Source of the DNA: Hyphomicrobiales bacterium
GTDB lineage: Bacteria > Pseudomonadota > Alphaproteobacteria > Rhizobiales > Kaistiaceae
Length of the DNA: 64,000 nt
Assembly: GCA_017305635.1 (NCBI GenBank)
Contig: JAFKKF010000018.1
Coordinates: forward strand, 1 to 64,000
Direction: 5' to 3'
Of this stretch, positions 24,080-32,649 are shown in pieces. The position numbers were made by a program, and so were the translations under genes. Position 1 is the stretch's first letter. Every line of letters begins with the position of its first letter. The notes below the pieces were generated by a model. That model was not told the origin of the DNA and made no database searches. It was given only the letters and a program-made list of their open reading frames with translations.

Positions 24080-24876
24080 AGCGTCACGGCGCCGCCGGTG
24101 ACGGTCAGCGTCTCGCCGATGACGTAGCGCGCGTCGTCGGAAACGAGGAACGCGACGGTGGCGGCGATCTCGTCGGCGGTGGCGAGCCGACCGATCGGAG
24201 TGCTTGCCAGCTGGCTCTTGCGCAGTTCCTCGGGGACGAACTCGCGAAGCGGCGTGTCGACGAAGCCGGGCGCGACGGCATTGACGCGCACGCCCTGCTG
24301 GATCGCTTCCTTGGCCAGGGAGCGCGTGAACGCGAGGATGCCGCCCTTGGCCGCGGAATAGTGCGGGTTGCCGGCGACGCCGATCAATCCCGCGATCGAG
24401 GCCATGTTGACGATGACGCCCGATCCCTGCGGCGCGAAGATTCGCATGGCGGCGCGGGCGCAATAGAACGTGCCGTCGAGCTGGGTGGCGATCATGCGCC
24501 GCCATTGCTCGTCGGTGAGGCGGGAGACGGCATCGAGCGGTGTCGATATCCGTCCGCCCTCGCGGAATTCCCTGGCCTGGGCGGACATGCGTAGAGCAAC
24601 CTGGCCGTATTCCTCCTGTCCCAGGGCGCCGGCATTGTTCACCAGGACGTCGAGCCGTCCGAAATGGTCCACGACCGCGGCGAAGGCTTCGTCGACCATT
24701 GACGAGGAGGAGACGTCGCAGAGGAACGAACGCACCATCTCCGAATCGGCCGACGGGTTCGGCCTCAGGTCGAGGTTGGCGACGCGGGCGCCGTCGGCGA
24801 CGAACCGCCGCACGGTCGCGGCACCAATACCCGATGTGCCGCCGGTGACGATGGCAACCTTGCCCGTCAACTTCAC
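24076..24876 (-). CDS. SDR family oxidoreductase
   Basis: 266 residues. TGGTSGIG begins at residue 11, NNAG follows near 81-84, and the active site is Ser in NMASIAG with Tyr-x3-Lys in HYSAAK. An insert of about 20 residues (AREFREGGRISTPLDAVSRL) after the NNAG segment is longer than in most SDRs and probably shapes the substrate pocket. It follows the IolG-like gene by 15 bp and overlaps the epimerase start. Confidence 0.88.
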   Translation of the reverse strand: MKLTGKVAIVTGGTSGIGAATVRRFVADGARVANLDLRPNPSADSEMVRSFLCDVSSSSMVDEAFAAVVDHFGRLDVLVNNAGALGQEEYGQVALRMSAQAREFREGGRISTPLDAVSRLTDEQWRRMIATQLDGTFYCARAAMRIFAPQGSGVIVNMASIAGLIGVAGNPHYSAAKGGILAFTRSLAKEAIQQGVRVNAVAPGFVDTPLREFVPEELRKSQLASTPIGRLATADEIAATVAFLVSDDARYVIGETLTVTGGAVTL

Positions 24877-24891
24877 GATGGAAACCCCTGA

Positions 24892-25908
24892 TTACGCTGT
24901 CACGGAAGAGAGCGGATGGACGATCTTCATCTCGGCGTGCTGCGCCCTGGCCTCGTAGGCCGTGTCGGCGATGGCGAGGGCCATCCACGCATCCTGGAAG
25001 GTCACCGGCGGCGGCAGCTTCCGGTCGATTGCATCGAAGAACGCCTCGAGCTGGCGTTCGTACGATTCCATGTATCCGTAGATCGGCGACCAGTGGAACT
25101 TGGCCCGCGTGCCGGTACCGCTTTCACCATAGTGGGCGATGTCGGGCGGCGCGCCGTTGCGAAGGGCCAGCAGCCCGGCGCTGCCGAAGACCTCCATCCG
25201 GTGATCGAGGCCATAGGCGGAGCGCCGCGAATTGGCGATATGCGCCATGGCGCCGTCAGCGAAGACGAAGGTCAGCATGGCGCTGTCTATGTCGCCGTAC
25301 TTCGCAAGGTCCGGGTCGATGAGGCAGGCGCCCACCGCTGAAACCGCAACGGGATCGCCGCCCATGAGAAAGCGCATCGAATCGATGTCGTGGATCGTCA
25401 TGTCCCGGAACAGGCCGCCGGACTCCATCACGTATTTGTAGGGGGGCGGCTTGGGCACGCGGGTGATGATGTGCAATGCCTCGATCCGGCCGACGTCTCC
25501 CTGCCGAACGGCCTTCTCGAGCCGCACGATATTGGGGTCGAAGCGGCGGTTGAAGCCGATCTGGACGAAGCCCTTGTTCTCGATCGAGCGGTAGCAGGCG
25601 CGCACCCGATCGAGGTCGAGATCGATCGGCTTCTCGCACAGCACCGCCTTGCCGGCATGGACCGCCGTCTCGATCATCTCGGCGTGGGTGGCGGTCGGCG
25701 TGGCAATGATCACGCAGTCGATGTCGTCGGCAGCGAGGACGTCGGCGAAGGATGCGGGCCGCGCGCCGGTCTCCCTGCACAGGGCGTCGCGGGCGCTCTC
25801 GTCCACGTCGTGGACGGCGACGAGGGGAACGGAATTGAGCTTGCGCAACGCTTCCGCGTGCACGCGCCCAACCCTGCCCGCTCCCAACAGACCAACTCCC
25901 AAGGGCAT
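24892..25908 (-). CDS. Gfo/Idh/MocA oxidoreductase, inositol 2-dehydrogenase (IolG)-like
   Basis: 338 residues from ATG 25908 with an AGG site; an in-frame TTG at 25926 would add six residues. GAGRVG at 9-14 binds NAD, CEKPID (91-96) is the family motif, and SGGLFRDMTIHDIDSMRFL carries Asp169 and His173 at the positions of the catalytic Asp/His of inositol dehydrogenases. It probably oxidises myo- or scyllo-inositol or a related cyclitol or sugar. First gene of a three-gene operon led by a promoter with operator copy E. Confidence 0.85.
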   Translation of the reverse strand: MPLGVGLLGAGRVGRVHAEALRKLNSVPLVAVHDVDESARDALCRETGARPASFADVLAADDIDCVIIATPTATHAEMIETAVHAGKAVLCEKPIDLDLDRVRACYRSIENKGFVQIGFNRRFDPNIVRLEKAVRQGDVGRIEALHIITRVPKPPPYKYVMESGGLFRDMTIHDIDSMRFLMGGDPVAVSAVGACLIDPDLAKYGDIDSAMLTFVFADGAMAHIANSRRSAYGLDHRMEVFGSAGLLALRNGAPPDIAHYGESGTGTRAKFHWSPIYGYMESYERQLEAFFDAIDRKLPPPVTFQDAWMALAIADTAYEARAQHAEMKIVHPLSSVTA

Positions 25909-25945
25909 GACTACCTGCTCGATCAATGTGCGCGTTGCCGGCCAT

Positions 25946-25975
25946 TAATTAACGGAATAGGGAATTAAAAGTCAA
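25946..25975 (-). promoter_or_regulatory. Promoter with 22-bp operator copy E (IolG-like operon)
   Basis: On the - strand a -35 TTGACT (25975-25970) is followed after 18 bp by a -10-like TAATTA (25951-25946). The operator, TAATTAAC-N6-GGGAATTA read on the + strand, covers 25946-25967, filling the spacer and the -10. It lies 37 bp upstream of ATG 25908. Confidence 0.65.
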
Positions 25976-26223
25976 CCGGATCGACGCCCGGAAAGAAGCG
26001 TTCGGTGGACGGGCGCGGCATCATTCCGCGTCGAAAGCGACGGCCAGCGATTGGCGGGAAGCCCCGCCAAGAATGTCGTGGAAGGTTCGTGCTCCACGAG
26101 ACCCGCGGCGAAGAGACGCGACGCCGGCGCAAGTCCCCTGGGCGGCGTGCTTTCGCATCCATTTGCGGCGCGGTTTGTGCGCTGCATCACCGATGCCGGG
26201 CAGATCGCTGTTGCAAGCGACGC

Positions 26224-26246
26224 TAATTCACGGTACGGTGTATTGA
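26224..26246 (+). promoter_or_regulatory. 22-bp operator copy B with -10 element (upstream of 26312)
   Basis: TAATTCAC-N6-GTGTATTG spans 26224-26245 and its right arm contains the -10-like TATTGA (26241-26246). The -35 at 17 bp (CGACGC) is poor; TTGCAA lies 24 bp upstream. The binding-protein start is 66 bp downstream. Confidence 0.6.
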
Positions 26247-26311
26247 GTTCAAAGATGGGCTGGCTCGATGGGAACCGCCGGCTCCTTGTTCACTCGGGAG
26301 GAGATACCGCA

Positions 26312-27289
26312 ATGAATGCAGTTCTACGTGCGGCCCTGTTGGCCGGGGGCGTTGCCGTGGCCGGAACAGCCAATGCTGCCGAGCCGCTGAAGATCTTTTT
26401 CATCACCCACGCGGGCGCGACGAACATCTTCTTTCAGGCCGTGAAGAATGGCTTCGAGGACGCCTGTGCCAGGATCGGCGCCCAGTGCCAGATGACCTTC
26501 ACGCAGTCGGACCAGGGCGTGGCGGAGCAGGTCGCCAACTTCGAGGCGGCCGTCGCGACGAAGCCGGACGTGATCATCACCACCATCATCGACGACACGG
26601 CGATGGACCAGCCGGTGGCCGACGCGGTTGACAAGGGCATCATCGTCCTCGGCGCGAACGGTGACGATTCCGAGGGTGCGAAGGGCAACAAGCGCCTGAA
26701 CTTCATCGGCGCCAACAACTATTCGACCGCCTACTATGGCGCCCAGACCATGGCGACGTTCTTCCCGGCCGACGGCAAGATCTCGATCGCTCTCGGCGAC
26801 AGCGCACCCGGCCGTCCCTGGTCGCGCGATCGTATCCAGGGCATGGAGGCCTTCTTCAAGGAATGGAAGGAGGCGCATCCGGACCGCGACATTTCGTGGA
26901 CCACGATTGCCTCGTCGACCGACCCGTCGCAGGCCGCGGACATCGCGGGCGCGTACCTGAACGCCAATCCCGACGTCAACGTCTACATGACCACCGGCTG
27001 GTTCCACGTCGGCGTGGCTCAAACCCTGCGCGACCGCGGCATTCCGCCCGGCAAGATCCTGATGAGCTGCTTCGACCTCGTGCCCCAGTGCCTCGATGAG
27101 ATGAAGAAGGGCTACATCCAGTTCGCCGTCGATCAGCAGCCCTATACGCAGGGTTTCATGTCGGTGATGAATGCCTACCTGATCAAGGACTTCGGGCTGG
27201 GCGCGCTGGACATGGATACCGGCAAGGCCGCCTACTTCCAGAAGGACGTCGACAGCCTTATGGAGCTTTCCAAGAAGGGCGTGCGATAG
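26312..27289 (+). CDS. Sugar-type ABC transporter substrate-binding protein
   Basis: 325 residues, ATG 26312 with a GGGAGGAG site. A short signal peptide (LRAALLAGGVAVAGTANA-AEP) is followed by a type 1 periplasmic binding fold (IFFITHAGATNIFFQAVKNGFEDAC, DVIITTIIDDTAMDQPVADAV, and GANNYSTAYYGAQ). It resembles the RbsB/ThpA group of sugar or polyol receptors. It is the first gene of an ABC operon with the permease at 27374 and ATPase at 30011, separated from the permease by a terminator-like hairpin. Confidence 0.88.
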   Translation: MNAVLRAALLAGGVAVAGTANAAEPLKIFFITHAGATNIFFQAVKNGFEDACARIGAQCQMTFTQSDQGVAEQVANFEAAVATKPDVIITTIIDDTAMDQPVADAVDKGIIVLGANGDDSEGAKGNKRLNFIGANNYSTAYYGAQTMATFFPADGKISIALGDSAPGRPWSRDRIQGMEAFFKEWKEAHPDRDISWTTIASSTDPSQAADIAGAYLNANPDVNVYMTTGWFHVGVAQTLRDRGIPPGKILMSCFDLVPQCLDEMKKGYIQFAVDQQPYTQGFMSVMNAYLIKDFGLGALDMDTGKAAYFQKDVDSLMELSKKGVR

Positions 27290-27307
27290 CGCCAGGCTGA
27301 AACTCAT

Positions 27308-27343
27308 GGGGCGCCTGGACCTCGTTTCCGGGCGCCCCCTTTT
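27308..27343 (+). terminator. Terminator-like hairpin after the binding-protein gene
   Basis: GGGGCGCC pairs with GGCGCCCC across a 15-nt loop and is followed by C-TTTT. It sits between the binding-protein stop (27289) and the permease start (27374) of the same operon, so it likely terminates a fraction of transcripts and keeps the binding protein in excess. Confidence 0.65.
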
Positions 27344-27373
27344 GCCTGGCCGGCCTTGTAGGGAGCGTGGGGA

Positions 27374-28351
27374 ATGAAGGCGTTGTTCAAGCGGTCTCTG
27401 CAGAATACGGAGATCCCCGGCCTCGTATTGCTTGTCGTCCTGGTCGTCCTGTTCTCGGTCTTCTCCAACGGCATCTTCGTCAGCACGGAGAACCTGAGGG
27501 GCATCCTCGGCCTCCTGCCGGAAATCGGCATCGTCGCGATCGGTGTGGCGATCCTGATGATCGCCGGCGAGTTCGACCTCTCGGTCGGCTCGACCTTCGG
27601 CCTGGTGCCCATGGTGATGGTCGTGTTCATGTCCCATGGCTGGGGTTTCGCGCCGGCCTTCGGCGTCGCCATGCTGATCGGCATCGGCATCGGGCTGGTC
27701 AATGCGTTCGTCACGCTGCGCCTCGGCATTCCGAGCTTCATCACGACCCTCGGCATGCTCTTCATGATGCGCTCGCTGACCGTGGTCATCTCGGGCGGCT
27801 TCCCGCCGCAGATTCCCTCCGACGTTCCGCGCTGGCTGTTCACCGACTATTTCGGGCCGGGCAACTTCCTGCGGGCGTCGTTCGTCTGGCTGGTCATCAT
27901 CGCGATCTGCGCCTCGCTGATGCTGTCGCGGTCCAACTTCGGCAACTGGATCAAGGCATCGGGCGGACAGGTGGCGGCTGCCGCGGCGCTCGGCGTCCCG
28001 GTGATGCGGGTGAAGACCATCTGCTTCGCCGGCTGCGCCCTGCTCGCGGGGTTTGCCGGCGTGATCCAGTCGCTGCGCCTGAACTCGGTCATGTCGTCCA
28101 CGGGGGACGGCATGGAGCTGCAGGCCGTGGCGGCCTCGGTGATCGGAGGCGTGTCGCTCGTCGGCGGCATCGGCACGGTATTCAGCGCCATCATCGGCGC
28201 GCTGCTCATCCGCGTCATCGACAATGGGCTCGTCCTCACGCGGACCGATCCGAACTGGTTCAAGTTCGCCGTCGGCGCGCTGATCGTCTTCGCGGTCGTC
28301 GCCAATTCCTGGCTGCAGCGGCTGGGCAAGTCGGTCCGCGTCGCCGGATGA
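27374..28351 (+). CDS. Sugar-type ABC transporter permease (RbsC-like)
   Basis: 325 residues with about eight to ten hydrophobic segments. Motifs: ILMIAGEFDLSVGSTFGL near residue 55 and GGVSLVGGIGTVFSAIIGALLIRVIDNGL near the C-terminus, both typical of ribose-type permeases. It pairs with the receptor at 26312 and the ATPase at 30011, from which it is separated by a GMC oxidoreductase gene. Confidence 0.9.
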   Translation: MKALFKRSLQNTEIPGLVLLVVLVVLFSVFSNGIFVSTENLRGILGLLPEIGIVAIGVAILMIAGEFDLSVGSTFGLVPMVMVVFMSHGWGFAPAFGVAMLIGIGIGLVNAFVTLRLGIPSFITTLGMLFMMRSLTVVISGGFPPQIPSDVPRWLFTDYFGPGNFLRASFVWLVIIAICASLMLSRSNFGNWIKASGGQVAAAAALGVPVMRVKTICFAGCALLAGFAGVIQSLRLNSVMSSTGDGMELQAVAASVIGGVSLVGGIGTVFSAIIGALLIRVIDNGLVLTRTDPNWFKFAVGALIVFAVVANSWLQRLGKSVRVAG

Positions 28352-28384
28352 GTCTCACCGGGCCGGGAAGCTAGCGAAACGCCG

Positions 28385-29986
28385 ATGCAGACAGACTGGG
28401 ACTATATCGTGGTCGGCTCCGGCTCCGCCGGGGCGGCAGTTGCGAGCCGGTTGAGCGAGGACGGCAAGACCCAGGTCCTCCTCCTCGAGGCCGGCCGCAA
28501 GGACACGAGCATCATCTACAAGGTGCCGATCCTCGGTCCGATGATCGGCCTGAAGGACAAGAATTCCGATTGGGGCTTCAAGACCGAGGCGGATCCCTCG
28601 CGGCAGGGGCGCATCGACCACTGGCCGCGCGGCAAGGTGCTCGGCGGCTCCAGCTCGATCAACGGCACCATCTATGTCCGCGGCAACCGCGGCGACTACG
28701 ATCACTGGCGCCAGCTCGGCAATGTCGGCTGGTCCTATGACGACATGGTGCCGGTCTTCAAGCGCCTCGAGCGGAACGAGGACGGCGCCTCGGATGTCTA
28801 CGGCAAGAACGGCGCCGTCGTGGTCAGCGAGACGCGCGGGCCGCATCCGCTGACCAAGGTCTTCGTCGAGGCGGTCTCGGAGGTCACCGGCTGTCCGCCG
28901 AACCCGGACTATAACGGCGAGGTCCAGGTCGGCGCGTCGGTGGCCCATGTCACGCAGAAGAACGGCTGGCGCTACAGCACCTCGCGGGCCTATCTCGCGC
29001 CGGCCCGCCATCGCGCCAATCTCAAGATCGTCACCCATGCCGAGGTGGCGCGGGTCGTCTTCGAGGGCAAGGTGGCGGTCGGCGTCGAGGCGCGCATCGA
29101 CGGCGAGCTCCGGGTTCTCCGTGCCCGGCGCGAGGTGCTGCTCTCGGCCGGTTCGATCAATTCGCCGAAGCTCCTGATGCTTTCCGGCATCGGCGATCCG
29201 GCGAAGCTCGGCCAGTTTGGCATCCCGGTCGTCCACGCCAATCCCTGGGTCGGTCGGAACCTGCAGGAGCATCCGGCCTTCCAGGTGAAGGCGCTGGTCA
29301 ATGTGAAGACCTCCAACATGGAGTCGAACGTTGCCGGCTACATCAAGAACGCCGCCTGGTTCCTCCTGCGGGGCGGCGGACCGGCGAGCCACGTGCTGCC
29401 GGGGATTTCGTTCGTCAAGTCGCGCCCCGAGCTGGAATATCCTGACCTCGAGATCCAGTTCGTCGCCTTCGGCTACGACACGACGGAAGAGGGGCTGAAG
29501 CTCCTCGACCGGCCGGCCATCACGCTGCAGCCGAACGTCAACCGGTCGCGCAGCCGCGGCCGTCTCGAGCTGCGTTCCGGCAGGTGGCAGGATCCGCCCG
29601 TGATCCACCCCAACATGCTCGGCGATCCCTACGACCTCGAGGTGCTGGTGGCCGGCGGCAAGATATCGCGGCAGATCCTGCGCAGCCGCGCCTTTGCGCC
29701 CTATCTCGTCGGCGAGTACCAGCCCGACGCTTCCGTCCAGACCGACGGGCAATGGGCGGACTACGTGCGGCAATGGACGACGCCGGGGCACCATCCCTGC
29801 GGGACGTGCAAGATGGGCGTGGACGACCAGGCAGTGGTCGATCCGCGGCTGCGGGTCGTCGGCGTCGACCGGCTCCGCGTGATCGACTCGGCGATCATTC
29901 CGCAGATCACGAGCGGCAACATCAATGCCATCTCGATCGCGATCGGCGAGAAGGGTGCGCAGATGGTGAGGGAGGATGCGCGCTGA
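28385..29986 (+). CDS. GMC family FAD-dependent oxidoreductase (choline dehydrogenase-like)
   Basis: 533 residues. The FAD loop is VVGSGSAGAAVASRLSE near residue 10, GMC signature regions include GKVLGGSSSINGTIYVRGN and LSAGSINSPKLLMLSGIG, and the catalytic His lies in TPGHHPCGTCKMG followed by SGNINAISIAIGEKGA. No signal peptide is evident, so it is probably cytoplasmic or peripherally bound. It oxidises an alcohol to aldehyde or ketone. It lies inside the ABC transporter operon (33 bp after the permease, 24 bp before the ATPase), implying that the imported alcohol or polyol is oxidised by it. Confidence 0.9.
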   Translation: MQTDWDYIVVGSGSAGAAVASRLSEDGKTQVLLLEAGRKDTSIIYKVPILGPMIGLKDKNSDWGFKTEADPSRQGRIDHWPRGKVLGGSSSINGTIYVRGNRGDYDHWRQLGNVGWSYDDMVPVFKRLERNEDGASDVYGKNGAVVVSETRGPHPLTKVFVEAVSEVTGCPPNPDYNGEVQVGASVAHVTQKNGWRYSTSRAYLAPARHRANLKIVTHAEVARVVFEGKVAVGVEARIDGELRVLRARREVLLSAGSINSPKLLMLSGIGDPAKLGQFGIPVVHANPWVGRNLQEHPAFQVKALVNVKTSNMESNVAGYIKNAAWFLLRGGGPASHVLPGISFVKSRPELEYPDLEIQFVAFGYDTTEEGLKLLDRPAITLQPNVNRSRSRGRLELRSGRWQDPPVIHPNMLGDPYDLEVLVAGGKISRQILRSRAFAPYLVGEYQPDASVQTDGQWADYVRQWTTPGHHPCGTCKMGVDDQAVVDPRLRVVGVDRLRVIDSAIIPQITSGNINAISIAIGEKGAQMVREDAR

Positions 29987-30010
29987 ACAAGCGCGGGTGG
30001 GAGGATCGAA

Positions 30011-30781
30011 ATGTCCAGCGAAGCGTCAGCAGTGAGGGGAGCGGAGGCGGGCGATGACCCGATCATCTCCGTGCGTGACCTCCACAAATGGTATTCGGGC
30101 GTGCACGCGCTGCAGGGTATCGACCTCGACATCCAGCGGGGCGAGTCCCTGGGTTTGATCGGCGACAACGGCGCCGGCAAGTCGACGCTCATCAACATCC
30201 TGTCGGGTGTCTATCCGCCGTCGTCGGGGACGATCGTCTTCGACGGCAGGCCGGTCAGGATCAGGTCGCCCAAGGAGGCGACGCGGCTCGGCATCGAGAC
30301 GATCTACCAGTACAATTCGGTCGTCCCCTCCATGTCGATCGCGCGCAACCTGTTCATCAGCCGCGAGCCGCTGCGCTGGTCGATCGGCGGCTTCGGGCTC
30401 ATCGACACCAAGCGCATGCATGCCGAGGCGACGCGCGCGCTCTCCGATGTCGGCCTGCACCTGCGCTCGCCCGACGCCGTCGTCAGCGAGCTCTCCGGCG
30501 GACAGCGCCAGGGCGTCGCCATCGCCCGCGCCATGCACTTCAAGTCGAAGGTGCTGATCCTCGACGAGCCGACCAATCACCTGTCGGTCAAGGAGACCAA
30601 CAAGGTGATCTCCTTCGTGCGCGGCCTGAAGAGCCAGGGCGTGACCGGCATCTTCATCAGCCACAACATCCAGCACGTCATGCAGTCATGTGACCGCGTC
30701 GTCGCGATGGCGCGAGGAAAGATAGTCGCGGACTGCCGCGTCGCGGACGTTACGATGGACGAGCTTGTCAGCCACCTGTGA
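30011..30781 (+). CDS. Sugar-type ABC transporter ATP-binding protein, single domain
   Basis: 256 residues. Walker A GDNGAGKST, signature LSGGQRQGVAIARAM, Walker B VLILDEPTNHLS and the His of FISHNIQHV. A single nucleotide-binding domain, as in FrcA-type transporters. Its final 96 bp overlap the 3' end of the convergent TetR gene. Confidence 0.9.
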   Translation: MSSEASAVRGAEAGDDPIISVRDLHKWYSGVHALQGIDLDIQRGESLGLIGDNGAGKSTLINILSGVYPPSSGTIVFDGRPVRIRSPKEATRLGIETIYQYNSVVPSMSIARNLFISREPLRWSIGGFGLIDTKRMHAEATRALSDVGLHLRSPDAVVSELSGGQRQGVAIARAMHFKSKVLILDEPTNHLSVKETNKVISFVRGLKSQGVTGIFISHNIQHVMQSCDRVVAMARGKIVADCRVADVTMDELVSHL

Positions 30782-31525
30782 GCCGACATCGGGCCACCGC
30801 GCCATGGTGCCCTTGAGGTCGATGGCATCGGCCTTGACGAAGTTGAGGATCATCTCCTGGATGATCCGCCGCCGGATCTCGATCTCGCTGCGCTCGCTGA
30901 CGTTGCGGTTGAACGTGATGCGGAGCGTATGGCGGTTGGCCACGTACATGAAGCCGAGCGAGGCGATCGAGAGATAGAGGTCGGAGGTGTTGATGCCGCG
31001 CCGGAATATGCCCTTGGCGACGCCGGCATCGACGATCCGCTTAAACAGGCCGACGGTGAAGGCGCTGCTGAGGCGGTCGTTCATGATCTCGCCGGCATAC
31101 TTGCCGCCGGAAAGGTTCTCCATCGAGATGAGGGAGACGAAGACCGGATTCTCGACGTAGTACTTGAAGATCGAGTCGATCGCCGTCATCAGCGATTCGA
31201 CCGGCTTGTCGAGCGATACCGGGATCTTGCGCTCGGCCTCGCGGATGGCGCGGAAGGCGTGGGCGAGGGTCTTGAGGTAGAGCCCCTCCTTGGTGGCGAA
31301 GTAGTAATAGACCATCCGCTTGTTGAGATCGCAGGCCTTGGCGATGCGCTCGATATTGGCGCCTTCCATGCCGTATTGCGAGAACTCGACCATCGCGGCT
31401 TCGAGCAGCGCCTTCTGGGCGGATTCGGCATCGCGGGGCTTGAATTCCCGCTTGCGGCGAGGCGCCGCCTTCCTGGTGCTGCGGGCTTTCGGCGCGGGGG
31501 CCTTGGTCGGCTTGGTCTTCTTCAT
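30686..31525 (-). CDS. TetR family transcriptional regulator
   Basis: 279 residues from ATG 31525. A Lys/Arg/Pro/Ala-rich tail (1-30) precedes the TetR DNA-binding domain: ALLEAAMVEFSQYGMEGANIERIAKACDLNKRMVYYYFATKEGLYLKTL (about 39-86), with the HTH at 53-76. The C-terminal ligand domain is of the RutR/YsiA-like type (LISMENLSGGKYA). Its last 30 or so residues are read from the antisense of the ATPase gene, so the natural end may have changed. It sits amid the five operator-bearing promoters and is the best candidate to bind them. A promoter is seen at 31645-31674. Confidence 0.85.
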   Translation of the reverse strand: MKKTKPTKAPAPKARSTRKAAPRRKREFKPRDAESAQKALLEAAMVEFSQYGMEGANIERIAKACDLNKRMVYYYFATKEGLYLKTLAHAFRAIREAERKIPVSLDKPVESLMTAIDSIFKYYVENPVFVSLISMENLSGGKYAGEIMNDRLSSAFTVGLFKRIVDAGVAKGIFRRGINTSDLYLSIASLGFMYVANRHTLRITFNRNVSERSEIEIRRRIIQEMILNFVKADAIDLKGTMARWPDVGSQVADKLVHRNVRDAAVRDYLSSRHRDDAVT

Positions 31526-31644
31526 TGCCTGATAGTCACCATCGGCTGTCTGGGGGCGTCTACGCCTCGCAGGCATTTCTAGTTGCCGCCCTTTGGAAGG
31601 CGCGGCTCAAGAGTGGCGGCTGGGAATCTCGTTCGGCAGATTCA

Positions 31645-31674
31645 TTCATATTACCTATCCGGGCGGTTCCTCAA
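31645..31674 (-). promoter_or_regulatory. Candidate promoter of the TetR gene
   Basis: On the - strand, TTGAGG (31674-31669) and TATGAA (31650-31645) are separated by 18 bp. It does not overlap operator copy C, which is 60 bp away. Confidence 0.4.
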
Positions 31675-31727
31675 GGGATCATTTCGATATGCGCGAGCCA
31701 CCCCCGGAGCCGATGCGTAACGGGTCC

Positions 31728-31756
31728 TTGTCTTAATTCACGACTGAATGTATTAT
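31728..31756 (+). promoter_or_regulatory. Promoter with 22-bp operator copy C (SDR operon)
   Basis: TTGTCT (31728-31733), a 17-bp spacer and TATTAT (31751-31756) make a good sigma-70-type promoter. The operator TAATTCAC-N6-ATGTATTA covers 31734-31755. The SDR start is 95 bp downstream. Confidence 0.68.
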
Positions 31757-31851
31757 GACCTGTATCGACAGAATTCTCCAGTGCGCCGCGCCGGTCGCGG
31801 TGACCTCGGAGGAGACCGCGGAGAACGCGGCAGCTCGAGGGATGACGCCGG

Positions 31852-32622
31852 ATGAAACTGAGCGGGAAGGTTGCCATCATCACGGGTGGCGCGCGGGGAA
31901 TCGGGCGCGCCATCGCAACGCGCTTTGCCGAGGAGGGCGCCAAGGTCGTCATCGCCGACATCATGGCGGACGAGGCCGCCGAGACGGCCCGCGCGATCGG
32001 CCATGATGCGATCGCGGTCGCCTTCGATGCGCGCTCTCAGGACTCGATCAACCATCTCGTCGCCACCGCCGTCTCGCGTTTCGGCGGCATAGACATTCTC
32101 GTCAACAATGCGGCCGTGCTCGAGGCGGGCGCCTTGCTCGATCACACGCCGGAAATGTTCGACCGCGTGTTCGGCGTCAACGTGAAGGGGCTGTTCTTCA
32201 CGCTGCAGGCGGTGGCGCGGCGGATGATCGAGCAGGGCCGCGGCGGCAAGATCATCAACATGGCCTCGCAGGCCGGCCGGCGCGGCGAGCCCGGCGCGCC
32301 GATCTACAGCGCCAGCAAGGCGGCCGTGATCAGCCTCACCCAGTCCACCGGACTGGTGCTGATCAAGCACCGGATCAACGTCAACGGCATCGCCCCTGGC
32401 CCGGTCGACACCGACATGAACCGCGCCTTCGCGATCCGGCACGCGGGCGCGATCGGGGAAAGCGTCGAGAGCGTCCTCGCGCAGATCGCATCGGAAGTGC
32501 CGGCCGGGCGCATCGGCGTCCCGGAGGACTATTGCGCGCCCGCCGTTCTCCTTGCCTCCGCCGACGGCGATTTCGTCGTGGCGCAGACGTGGAACGTCGA
32601 TGGCGGCAACTGGATGAGCTAG
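31852..32622 (+). CDS. SDR family oxidoreductase (sorbitol/polyol dehydrogenase-like)
   Basis: 256 residues. TGGARGIG begins at residue 11, NNAA follows at the NNAG position, and the active site is Ser in NMASQAG with Tyr-x3-Lys in IYSASKAA. The sequence LSGKVAIITGGARGIGRAIA resembles polyol (sorbitol/galactitol) dehydrogenases. First gene of an operon reaching at least to 35437, under operator copy C. Confidence 0.88.
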   Translation: MKLSGKVAIITGGARGIGRAIATRFAEEGAKVVIADIMADEAAETARAIGHDAIAVAFDARSQDSINHLVATAVSRFGGIDILVNNAAVLEAGALLDHTPEMFDRVFGVNVKGLFFTLQAVARRMIEQGRGGKIINMASQAGRRGEPGAPIYSASKAAVISLTQSTGLVLIKHRINVNGIAPGPVDTDMNRAFAIRHAGAIGESVESVLAQIASEVPAGRIGVPEDYCAPAVLLASADGDFVVAQTWNVDGGNWMS

Positions 32623-32649
32623 CTGCGGCCATTGGCGGGGAGAGAGGCG

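Larger units (their letters stand above)
25909..26311. other. Divergent intergenic region, 403 bp
   Basis: It separates the IolG-like operon (- strand) from the binding-protein gene at 26312. It carries two copies of the 22-bp operator, one close to each gene (25946-25967 and 26224-26245). The 250 bp between them contain no recognisable gene or repeat. Confidence 0.55.
31526..31851. other. Divergent intergenic region, 326 bp
   Basis: It lies between the TetR gene and the SDR operon. It holds a - strand promoter for tetR (31645-31674) and a + strand promoter with operator copy C (31728-31756). No other structure was noticed. Confidence 0.55.

Noticed and set aside
26051-26311. An earlier start of the binding protein at 26051
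   Set aside because: It would cross the promoter and operator, lacks a ribosome site, and buries the signal peptide; ATG 26312 has GGGAGGAG upstream.
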